Positions 49,607 through 56,647 of a DNA stretch of 64,000 nucleotides are shown here, in pieces. Position 1 is the first letter of the stretch. Each line of letters begins with the position of its first letter. Below the pieces are notes generated by a model. The model was given only the letters and a program-made list of their open reading frames with translations. It had not been told where the DNA came from and searched no databases. Location of the stretch: positions 116,057 through 180,056 of the forward strand of contig JADKAJ010000011.1 of assembly GCA_016719165.1 (NCBI GenBank). The letters are read 5' to 3'. The DNA is from Chitinophagaceae bacterium. Its GTDB lineage: Bacteria; Bacteroidota; Bacteroidia; Chitinophagales; Chitinophagaceae. Both the position numbers and the translations under genes were made by a program.

Positions 49607-51031
49607 TTACAACATCGTGATTGGTTCTACATAATGTGTTTTTTTAAGCCCTGTTTTACTTAATGCATTATACCCACCTTGAATATTTACCAGGTGTTCA
49701 AAGCCCCTGGCTTTTAAAATAGAAGCCATAATTACAGAACGATAACCACCGGCGCAATGAATAAAGTACTTTTTATTCCTATCCAAATGTGACATATTAT
49801 GGTTGATAAAATCCAATGGGAAATTCTCAGCTCCTACAAGATGTTCTGAATCAAATTCACTTTTACGCCTGGCATCCAGCAGGTTTATATGCTGTTTGTC
49901 CATTTCATATAAAGTGGCAAAATCCTCTGCACTGATCTCTTTTATTGAATCAGTAGTAAACCCAGCTTCTTTCCAGGCTGTAATTCCACCATCCAGGTAA
50001 CCCACTGTATTATCATATCCAACTCTTGAAAGCCGAATCACTACTTCTTCTTCTCTTCCCTTATCAGCTATAAAAAGTATTGGCATTTTCAGGTCAGTAA
50101 CTAATGTACCTACCCAGGGTGCAAAATTGTCATCAATCCCAATAGAAATGGATCCAGGTATATGCTCTGTAGCAAAAGAATCCTTACTGCGGGTATCCAA
50201 AACTAACGCCTCCATAGTTTCCCAGACTGTTTGAAACTCTTTTGCTGTCAGCGGATGCTTACCTTTTGCAATCACTTCATCAATACTCTCCAATCCGCCT
50301 TTGAGGTTCATCAATACATTCATCGGGAAATATTGCGGTGGTTCCACCAACCCTTCTGTAACTTCTTTGATGAAATCTTCTTTACTCATGTCTGCCCGCA
50401 GTGCATAATTGGTCATTTTCTGATGGCCCAATGTATCCGTTGTTTCTTTGCTCATATTTTTTCCGCAAGCACTTCCGGCTCCATGTCCTGGATAAACAAT
50501 TACCTCATCTGGCAATGTCATGATCTTGTTACGCAATGAATCAAAAAGATACCCTGCCAATATCTGTGGGGTTATCTCAGCTTTCACTTTTTGTACCAGG
50601 TCCGGACGGCCCACATCACCAATAAATAAAGTATCCCCGGTGAAAATGGCATGTTCTTTTCCGTTTTCATCTACCAGCAGAAAAGTGGTTGATTCCATTG
50701 TATGTCCCGGAGTGTGCAGCACTTTTATTTTTACTTTCCCCAATGCAAGTTCTTCCCCATCATTTGCTACATGCACATCATAAGCAGGGGCTGCTGTAGG
50801 ACCAAATACAATAGTGGCTCCTGTTTTCTTTGCCAAATCGATATGGCCGCTTACAAAATCAGCATGAAAATGCGTCTCCAGGATATATTTTATTTTAGCA
50901 CCATTACGTTCAGCTTTATCAATATACGGTTTGGTTTCCCGTAAAGGATCAATAATAGCAACTTCACCATTACTTTCGATGTAATAAGCTGCTTCAGCCA
51001 GGCAACCGGTATAGATTTGTTCAACTTTCAT
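49607..51031 (-). CDS. ETHE1-like persulfide dioxygenase fused to two rhodanese domains (copy 3)
   Basis: A 474-residue protein from ATG 51031, chosen because the N-terminus MKVEQIYTGCL matches copy 1 at 26069. The same iron ligands appear in THFHAD, HTPGHT and FTGDTLF. The first rhodanese lacks a catalytic Cys (loop ADKGREE) and the second has C426 in CAGGYRS. Long stretches such as GAGSACGKNMSKETTDTLGH are shared with copy 1, so the two are close paralogues; copy 2 is more distant. Unlike copy 1 it has no visible Crp-like operator, so it may be expressed under other conditions. Confidence 0.86.
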   Translation of the reverse strand: MKVEQIYTGCLAEAAYYIESNGEVAIIDPLRETKPYIDKAERNGAKIKYILETHFHADFVSGHIDLAKKTGATIVFGPTAAPAYDVHVANDGEELALGKVKIKVLHTPGHTMESTTFLLVDENGKEHAIFTGDTLFIGDVGRPDLVQKVKAEITPQILAGYLFDSLRNKIMTLPDEVIVYPGHGAGSACGKNMSKETTDTLGHQKMTNYALRADMSKEDFIKEVTEGLVEPPQYFPMNVLMNLKGGLESIDEVIAKGKHPLTAKEFQTVWETMEALVLDTRSKDSFATEHIPGSISIGIDDNFAPWVGTLVTDLKMPILFIADKGREEEVVIRLSRVGYDNTVGYLDGGITAWKEAGFTTDSIKEISAEDFATLYEMDKQHINLLDARRKSEFDSEHLVGAENFPLDFINHNMSHLDRNKKYFIHCAGGYRSVIMASILKARGFEHLVNIQGGYNALSKTGLKKTHYVEPITML

Positions 51032-51037
51032 AATCAA

Positions 51038-51380
51038 TTGTTTTATTTTATATTTTCAATTACAAATAATCGTTTACAAAAATGAGTTGCCATTATAGAT
51101 TTACTATTGGTCAACCCACCCGGACACGAATCAACAATTTCTGCTTCAAAAATGGTATCATAAAGTTTTTCGATTAGTGTGTTGGGTTACAATTTCAACT
51201 GAATTTTATCAGTTATTCGCCTGATGAAGATCATTCATCATTCAGCTTTTTTCTTATATACTCCCCATTAAAAAAAAATTGATAAAGCCCTATTCCTCAA
51301 TAGCTTTAGGTTGAAGGGTGATTAAAGTCACGCAATGATTTATTTTATTACTGTAACTGGCAGTATTAAATTCAATTAAA
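51038..51380. other. 343-base divergent gap between MBL-rhodanese copy 3 and SQR
   Basis: It is AT-rich with no gene. The right end holds the Crp-like operator of the SQR gene (51317). On the minus strand I see no GTGA-N6-TCAC site at the standard spacing for the MBL-rhodanese gene. GATGAAGATCATTCATC (51220-51236) is a weak inverted repeat of unknown meaning. Confidence 0.5.
51317..51361 (+). promoter_or_regulatory. Crp-like operator and weak -7 box of the SQR gene
   Basis: GGTGA-TTAAAG-TCACG (51317-51332), then TAACTGGC (51354-51361) at the standard 29.5-bp spacing. The TA is kept but the TTTG part is poor, suggesting strong dependence on the activator. The ATG is at 51381. Confidence 0.58.
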
Positions 51381-52577
51381 ATGCCAACTCATCACCAGGT
51401 AGTTATCATCGGTGGCGGAAACGCCGGTATCTCTGTAGCTGCAAAGCTTCTTTTAAAAAACAAGCAACTTGACATTGCTATTATTGACCCAGCAGATAAA
51501 CACTATTACCAGCCGGCATGGACTTTAGTGGGCAGCGGAGTCTTTGACATAAAAAAAACAGAACGAAATGAAGCAGATGTAATGCCCAACGGTGTAAAAT
51601 GGATAAAACAGAAAGTAACCGGGTTAACACCTGAGACGAATAAAGTTCAACTAGACAATAGAGAAGAGCTTAGTTATGACTACCTGGTAGTAGCCCCCGG
51701 AATTCAAATCAATTGGCAGGAGATAAAAGGATTGAAAGAAACATTGGGCAAGAACAATGTTTGCTCAAACTATAGTTTTGAGCATGCACCCTATACATTT
51801 GAATGTTTTAAAAATTTCAAAGGAGGTAAAGCAATTTTTCATAACCCGCAAACACCAGTAAAATGTGGCGGTGCCCCACATAAGATCATGTATATGGCCG
51901 CCGATTATTTCCGGAGGCATGGCTTGTTAGACAAAGCAGATATTCAATACTGGAGCGGTGCTGCCAAATTATTTTCTGTTCCTAAGTATGAAAAAACCTT
52001 GCTTAAGGTTTGTGAAAGAGCAGATATCAAACTCAATTTCATGGTACAATTGGTGGAAATTGACGGGCCCGGCAAAAAGGCAAAATTTATCGGTATCGGA
52101 GATACAAACAAAGACAAAGAGTTTTGGGTAGAATTTGATATGATACATGTTACCCCACCCCAAAGTGCTCCGGATTTTATAAGGACAAGTTCGCTGGCCA
52201 ATGCTGCCGGTTGGGTTGATGTTGATAAACACAGTTTACAACATGTAAAATATGCTAACGTTTTTTCATTGGGCGATGCATCAGGTTTGCCAATCAGCAA
52301 AACAGGTGCAGCAATACGTAAACAAGCACCTGTCGTAGTAGAAAATCTATTGGCTGCTATCCATCACCAGCCATTAACCGGGAAATATAATGGTTACACC
52401 AGTTGTCCGTTGGTTACCGGGTATGGAAAACTGGTTTTGGCAGAATTTGATTATGACAACAACCCGCAGGAAACCTTCCCCTTTGACCAGAGCAAAGAAA
52501 GGTGGAGTATGTACCAGCTCAAAAAAAGAATTCTCCCCTGGCTTTATTGGCATAAAATACTGCATGGCAAGATGTAA
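51381..52577 (+). CDS. sqr: Sulfide:quinone oxidoreductase, SQOR-like (type II)
   Basis: A 398-residue membrane-associated flavoprotein that oxidises sulfide to sulfane sulfur and reduces quinone. FAD motif VVIIGGGNAGISVAAKLL (7-24). The redox cysteines C162 (TPVKCGGAPHK) and C342 (YTSCPLVTGYGKLVLAEFDY) match the pair of human SQOR in sequence context; a third Cys, C128 (NNVCSNY), is also present. The C-terminal region (WSMYQLKKRILPWLYWHKILHG) can anchor to the membrane. This is the most confidently assigned sulfide-oxidising enzyme of the island. A terminator follows. Confidence 0.93.
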   Translation: MPTHHQVVIIGGGNAGISVAAKLLLKNKQLDIAIIDPADKHYYQPAWTLVGSGVFDIKKTERNEADVMPNGVKWIKQKVTGLTPETNKVQLDNREELSYDYLVVAPGIQINWQEIKGLKETLGKNNVCSNYSFEHAPYTFECFKNFKGGKAIFHNPQTPVKCGGAPHKIMYMAADYFRRHGLLDKADIQYWSGAAKLFSVPKYEKTLLKVCERADIKLNFMVQLVEIDGPGKKAKFIGIGDTNKDKEFWVEFDMIHVTPPQSAPDFIRTSSLANAAGWVDVDKHSLQHVKYANVFSLGDASGLPISKTGAAIRKQAPVVVENLLAAIHHQPLTGKYNGYTSCPLVTGYGKLVLAEFDYDNNPQETFPFDQSKERWSMYQLKKRILPWLYWHKILHGKM

Positions 52578-52602
52578 TCAAATAATATAAATGAAATAAC
52601 CG

Positions 52603-52630
52603 AAGCGGCACCTGAACAGGCCGCTTTTTT
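52603..52630 (+). terminator. Terminator of the SQR gene
   Basis: AAGCGGC pairs with GCCGCTT and runs into a T-tract (52625-52630). The last T is the first base of the next operator. Confidence 0.8.
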
Positions 52631-52674
52631 GTAACTAATGTCACGCATATTGTTATCGGAGATTGGGAGGTTTG
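52630..52674 (+). promoter_or_regulatory. Crp-like operator and -7 box of the small membrane-protein/thioredoxin unit
   Basis: TGTAA-CTAATG-TCACG (52630-52645) has one mismatch in the left half. GAGGTTTG (52667-52674) is the -7 box. Centre to -7 start is 29.5 bp. It supports ATG 52693 as the start of the following gene, not the ORF start at 52663, which lies inside the promoter. Confidence 0.62.
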
Positions 52675-52692
52675 TGGTATAAAATTCTGGTT

Positions 52693-52947
52693 ATGAATCT
52701 TGTTGGAAGACTTAAAAGTGGATGGACATCGTTAAAGTTCATAAGAGTTGGACTGGGTAGCTTAATTTTGTATTCTGCCATTGAATCCGGCCAGGTATCC
52801 GGAATAATATTGGGAGGATTGTTTACCATTTTTTCCCTATTTACGGATGGTGTATGTTGTGCCGGGGGCGGCTGCTATACACCTGTTAATAAAAATAATT
52901 CATCAACCCCTGAAAATATAGACTATGAAGAGTTGGGTTCTAAATAA
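52693..52947 (+). CDS. Small Cys-containing membrane protein
   Basis: An 84-residue protein from ATG 52693. It has two hydrophobic segments (about 15-30 and 34-52), a Cys cluster CCAGGGC right after the second one, and a polar tail. It somewhat resembles DUF2892/YgaP-type membrane segments, but I do not recognise it firmly. It overlaps the next small gene by 23 bases and is linked to a thioredoxin gene, so redox or sulfur transfer at the membrane is likely. The cysteine cluster could carry persulfide (inference). Confidence 0.7.
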   Translation: MNLVGRLKSGWTSLKFIRVGLGSLILYSAIESGQVSGIILGGLFTIFSLFTDGVCCAGGGCYTPVNKNNSSTPENIDYEELGSK

Positions 52948-53134
52948 CAAGTTACTGATTGCAGGAGTAGTGTTAGGCGCCATTGGTGGTTATCTCTACT
53001 GGCAGCAGATTGGTTGCGACAGCGGAACCTGTGCTATCACTTCTAAGTGGCACAACAGTACTGCTTACGGAGCATTGATGGGAGGATTACTGTTCAGTAT
53101 GTTCAAAAAAGAAAAAAATGCAAACAGCAAATAA
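52925..53134 (+). CDS. DUF6132-like small membrane protein
   Basis: A 69-residue protein with a hydrophobic helix (about 9-26), then GCDSGTCAITSKWHNSTAYGALMGGLLFSMF with two cysteines, a pattern I associate with DUF6132. Function is unknown. Like its upstream partner it places cysteines next to a membrane helix. It overlaps the thioredoxin start by 17 bases, indicating tight coupling. Confidence 0.72.
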   Translation: MKSWVLNNKLLIAGVVLGAIGGYLYWQQIGCDSGTCAITSKWHNSTAYGALMGGLLFSMFKKEKNANSK

Positions 53135-53441
53135 AAAAGAAAGCTTTGGTGAAATTATCAATGGCAGCACCCCGGTGCTGGTTGATTTTTCTGCTGAATG
53201 GTGTGGGCCCTGCCGGATGATGAAGCCGATCCTGCAGCAATTACATCAACGAATGGGAGAAAAAATCCGCATCATTAAAATTGATATTGATAAAAGTCCG
53301 GCAGCTGCACAAACATATAATGTACAAAGTGTGCCAACACTTATTATTTTTCAAAACGGGAAAATGCTTTGGCGGCAATCCGGAGTTGTACAAGCCACAC
53401 AATTAGAAAAAATCATTGAACAACATACAACCAATAACTAA
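53118..53441 (+). CDS. Thioredoxin-family protein
   Basis: A 107-residue thioredoxin with C29-GP-C32 (FSAEWCGPCRMMKPI) and cis-Pro in VQSVPTLIIF; no signal peptide. It overlaps the DUF6132-like gene and is followed 2 bases later by DUF983. In this unit it probably reduces or de-persulfidates the two small membrane proteins (inference). Confidence 0.9.
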   Translation: MQTANKKESFGEIINGSTPVLVDFSAEWCGPCRMMKPILQQLHQRMGEKIRIIKIDIDKSPAAAQTYNVQSVPTLIIFQNGKMLWRQSGVVQATQLEKIIEQHTTNN

Positions 53442-53443
53442 GA

Positions 53444-53902
53444 ATGCCTGATAAAAAAACAAACCGTGGGTATCTCGCTTCTTCTTTAGGTTGTCATTGC
53501 CCCAGGTGTCGTGAAGGAAAATTATTCAAACATCCCGTGACAATAAGTTTTAAGAAAAACCTGGAAATGAATAAACAATGCCCTGTGTGCAGCCAGGCCA
53601 CAGAGATTGAAGTAGGTTTTTATTATGGTACCAGCTATGTAAGCTATGCCTTAACTGTTGCACTTAGCGTGTCAACATTGGTTGCATGGTGGGTTCTGAT
53701 TGGCCTTTCTACGGAAGATAACCGTTTCTTTTACTGGATGGGCTCCAATGCTGTTTTTCTCATTTTATTACAACCCTGGATCATGCGGGTCAGTCGCAGT
53801 CTCTGGATCTCCTGGTTTGTGAAATATGATCCCGATTGGGAACACAAAAAGCCGGAGGATGTATCTGAAAGATTAAATGCAGAACAAGCTAATAACTGGT
53901 AA
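53444..53902 (+). CDS. DUF983 zinc-ribbon membrane protein
   Basis: A 152-residue protein. An N-terminal CHCPRCREGKLF and a second CPVC form a zinc ribbon (about 14-47), followed by two hydrophobic helices (about 63-82 and 91-107), the DUF983 arrangement. Function is unknown; some relatives are linked to cytochrome oxidase biogenesis. It closes the operon. Its stop is 40 bases before the tRNA gene. Confidence 0.85.
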   Translation: MPDKKTNRGYLASSLGCHCPRCREGKLFKHPVTISFKKNLEMNKQCPVCSQATEIEVGFYYGTSYVSYALTVALSVSTLVAWWVLIGLSTEDNRFFYWMGSNAVFLILLQPWIMRVSRSLWISWFVKYDPDWEHKKPEDVSERLNAEQANNW

Positions 53903-53942
53903 GACAAGAATCCCTATTTTTGCTGCCCTTTTCAAAAGGAAT

Positions 53943-54030
53943 GGAGACTTGTCCGAGTGGTTGAAGGAGCACGCCTGGAAAGTGTGTATACCTCTAAAGG
54001 GTATCGAGGGTTCGAATCCCTCAGTCTCCG
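53943..54030 (+). tRNA. tRNA-Ser (GGA)
   Basis: An 88-base class II tRNA. The acceptor GGAGACT pairs with AGTCTCC, the anticodon stem is CACGC/GTGTG with loop CTGGAAA (anticodon GGA at 53977-53979), a long variable arm follows, and the T-loop is GGTTCGAATCC. CCA is not encoded. A terminator hairpin begins 8 bases later. Confidence 0.96.
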
Positions 54031-54037
54031 CAAAAAG

Positions 54038-54062
54038 AATCCCTCATATTGAGGGATTTTTA
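54038..54062. terminator. Terminator after tRNA-Ser
   Basis: AATCCCTCA pairs with TGAGGGATT across a three-base loop, followed by T's. It overlaps the last codon of the convergent tatD gene, which ends at 54060. Confidence 0.8.
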
Positions 54063-54833
54063 CTTGGCCATGCTGAATAATTTTTCTGCATTAGCAGTTG
54101 TTATAACAGCTACTTCTTCCAACGATCGATTTTTTAATACCGCCAATTTTTCTACTATATATTTAAGATAAGAAGGCTCATTTCTTTTACCACGGAAAGG
54201 TACAGGTGCCAGGTAGGGGGCATCTGTTTCCAGTACAATATGATCAAGACTTATAGACTCCATTACCTTATCCAACCCTGAATTTTTGAAAGTCACTACC
54301 CCGCCTATACCCAGATAAAAACCAAGGTCAATGATTTGTTCTGCCTGTTGAATATTGCCCGAAAAACAATGAAAAACTCCTTTCAACTTACCTTTTTGAT
54401 GTTCTGCAACGACCTTAATACATTCGGCCGTGGAGTTGCGGGAATGAATCACTATAGGAATGTCAAATTCCATTGCCCATTCTATTTGCTCATGAAAAGC
54501 AGCATATTGTTCTGTGGTAAAGGTTTTATCCCAGTAAAAATCAAGTCCGATCTCACCTACCGCAACAAAATTTCGTTTATCCAGGTAATGCCGGGCCGTT
54601 TTTAGCTCCTCCCGGAAATTCTCTTTCACCGAACAGGGATGCAAGCCCATCATACAACAGCATCGACCAGGATCTTTAGCCACCAACGCAAGCATTTGTA
54701 AATGCGTCTCAGAATCGATAGCAGGTAATAAAATTTTTATAACTCCTTCTTTATCAGCTCTTTCAAACATTTCAGCGATGTCCGAATCAAATTCTGGCAA
54801 ATAAATATGAGAATGGGTGTCTATTAGGGTCAT
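54060..54833 (-). CDS. tatD: TatD-family metal-dependent hydrolase
   Basis: A 257-residue TIM-barrel metal hydrolase: DTHSHIYLPEFD (first metal ligands), AVGEIGLDFYW (Glu), IVIHSRNST, GVFHCFSGN and VLETDAPYLAPVPFRGKRNEP, all TatD hallmarks. TatD proteins are DNases or deacylases in the cytoplasm. Normal length. It is convergent with the tRNA gene. Confidence 0.92.
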   Translation of the reverse strand: MTLIDTHSHIYLPEFDSDIAEMFERADKEGVIKILLPAIDSETHLQMLALVAKDPGRCCCMMGLHPCSVKENFREELKTARHYLDKRNFVAVGEIGLDFYWDKTFTTEQYAAFHEQIEWAMEFDIPIVIHSRNSTAECIKVVAEHQKGKLKGVFHCFSGNIQQAEQIIDLGFYLGIGGVVTFKNSGLDKVMESISLDHIVLETDAPYLAPVPFRGKRNEPSYLKYIVEKLAVLKNRSLEEVAVITTANAEKLFSMAK

Positions 54834-54948
54834 TTTAGATGTTTTCCAGCCTGTAAAACTCAGTAAAAAACTTTAAGAAACCTTTAAACTTTTACCAATA
54901 AAATCCATCCTATCCCCGTTAATAATCAACTCTTAAAACTATAAGTTT

Positions 54949-55836
54949 ATGAAAATCAGGTTTATTACGGCTGCATTATTGCCTCTTTTGCTATTTTTCA
55001 GCCTGCTTACAATCAGCTCCTGCCAAAAAGAAGATAGCCAGAACGGCACTGTAGAAGAACAGGAAATTGAGGCTTCTAAAGCTTCCAGTGAAGCAGATTC
55101 TGAGGCCGAAATCGTTTTCAATGGCATTTTCGATGATGCGATGGGAGTAAACGATGAAGTTGGTGTTGGTGGAACAGGTGTATTTGGTCGTTTGAACGTT
55201 TGCCCTGTTGTTACTGTGACCAGGCTCAACCCCCCAGACCTTTTTCCAGTCAGAATTCTGATGGATTTTGGTACTAATGGATGTATTGGACCGGATGGGC
55301 ATTTCAGAAAAGGCAAGGTGATCACTACATATACCAATCGCCTGATGATTCCCGGAGCCATTGCCACCACTATATTTGATGGTTTCTACTTCGATAGTAC
55401 AAAAGTTGAAGGGACGCATAAGATCACCAATACAAGTGCTACCAATATAGCCCGACGGTTTACTGTGAATGTAATTGAAGCAAAGCTTACCAAACCCAAT
55501 GGTAACTTTATTGAATGGAACAGCGAAAAAGTGATTACTCAGCTGGAAGGATTGGCTACCCCGGCTCCTATGGATGATATTTTCAAGATTGAAGGCGGCT
55601 CCCGCGGCAGGGTAAAAAGGGGTGCCTTACTCGTTGGCTGGCAATCAACTATCCTCGAACCACTGGTGAAAAGATTTAACTGCCGCTGGATTGTAAGAGG
55701 TGTAATCAGGACTGTCCGTCTGAATGCTTCAACTAACAGTCCCTGGATAGCTGTCCTCAACTTCGGCAACGGAAACTGTGATAACCTGGCCGTCATAACA
55801 ATAAACGGAGTTTCTTACCAAATTACTTTGCCGTAA
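54949..55836 (+). CDS. Secreted lipoprotein, function unknown
   Basis: A 295-residue protein with lipobox ISSC (C25) followed by Q. An acidic, Ser/Glu-rich linker (26-55) precedes a beta-rich domain with GVGGTGVFGRLNVCPVVTVTRL and VRILMDFGTNGCIGPDGHFRKGKVI. It has paired cysteines (NVCPV, NGCIG; later FNCRW, GNCDN) that may form disulfides outside the cell. I do not recognise the family with certainty. It is a single-gene unit with a terminator downstream. Confidence 0.75.
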   Translation: MKIRFITAALLPLLLFFSLLTISSCQKEDSQNGTVEEQEIEASKASSEADSEAEIVFNGIFDDAMGVNDEVGVGGTGVFGRLNVCPVVTVTRLNPPDLFPVRILMDFGTNGCIGPDGHFRKGKVITTYTNRLMIPGAIATTIFDGFYFDSTKVEGTHKITNTSATNIARRFTVNVIEAKLTKPNGNFIEWNSEKVITQLEGLATPAPMDDIFKIEGGSRGRVKRGALLVGWQSTILEPLVKRFNCRWIVRGVIRTVRLNASTNSPWIAVLNFGNGNCDNLAVITINGVSYQITLP

Positions 55837-55889
55837 TTAAAAAATTATTATACCTTTAAACCAGTTTTCATAGGGTACGGATTAAAAAC

Positions 55890-55913
55890 GGGCCAGGGTT
55901 TCTACCCAGGCCC
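55890..55913. terminator. Terminator
   Basis: GGGCC pairs with GGCCC, then an A.A mismatch and GGGT/ACCC, four-base loop, followed by a T5 tract (55917-55922 region). It lies between the lipoprotein gene and the convergent deacetylase gene. Confidence 0.75.
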
Positions 55914-55945
55914 TAACTTTTTAGAGGAGGTGAAGCACCAGCAAA

Positions 55946-56578
55946 TCAGGAAATAACTGAAAAATTAAAGCCCTTTCGACTAAAATGCTCCAAAATCCGG
56001 GGTAGAGTATAGCTCAATTTCTCCCATGCCTTTTCACTATCATGAAATACGACAACCGAACCATCGTTAGTTTTTCCGACTACATTTCTCATGCATTGCT
56101 CTGGAGTTGTTGATTTATCAAAGTCACCGCTTAAAACATCCCACATTACAATTTTTGCCGTCTCCTTATCCATTGCTCTTCTGATATACTTTGCCTGAGA
56201 GGAACGAATCCTACCATATGGCGGTCGGAAAAGATCTGAGTTGATATGTAATGTCGCCTCTTCAATATCGGAGAAATAAATATCATTGACCGTTTGCCAT
56301 CCGTTCAGATGGTTTTGTGTATGGTTTCCGGTCCGGTGACCTTCATCCAAAATTTGCTGATAAACACCCGGGTAACTGACTACGTTTTTCCCGATACAAA
56401 AAAAAGTTGCTTTTGCACCATACTTTTTTAATTCACCGAGTACAAAGGGAGTGATTGTGGGATGCGGGCCATCATCAAAAGTGAGGTATATCTTCTTTTC
56501 GTTAGTATTAATACTCCAGATACGGGACGAATATAACTTCTTCAGCCACCAGGGAGTTTTGACAAAATACTTCTGCAT
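55946..56578 (-). CDS. Polysaccharide deacetylase (NodB homology)
   Basis: A 210-residue NodB-domain protein. Motif 1 is YLTFDDGPHP (31-40), motif 2 is HTQNH (metal His pair), motif 3 is LFRPPYGRIR and motif 5 is VVVFHDSEKA. All metal-binding and catalytic residues are present. No cleavable signal peptide is evident (MQKYFVKTPWWLKKLYSSR). Substrates are likely peptidoglycan or chitin-type N-acetyl sugars. It is divergent from gltX. Confidence 0.9.
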   Translation of the reverse strand: MQKYFVKTPWWLKKLYSSRIWSINTNEKKIYLTFDDGPHPTITPFVLGELKKYGAKATFFCIGKNVVSYPGVYQQILDEGHRTGNHTQNHLNGWQTVNDIYFSDIEEATLHINSDLFRPPYGRIRSSQAKYIRRAMDKETAKIVMWDVLSGDFDKSTTPEQCMRNVVGKTNDGSVVVFHDSEKAWEKLSYTLPRILEHFSRKGFNFSVIS

Positions 56579-56647
56579 TGGTACAAAGATAGCTTACCCA
56601 GTAAAATCATTTTAATCACTGTAACCAGCGGTCTATCTTTGCACTGT

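Noticed and set aside
52663..52693. Upstream start for the small membrane protein before the thioredoxin unit
   Set aside because: It would place the N-terminus over the predicted -7 box GAGGTTTG and adds residues (MGGLWYKILV) without support.
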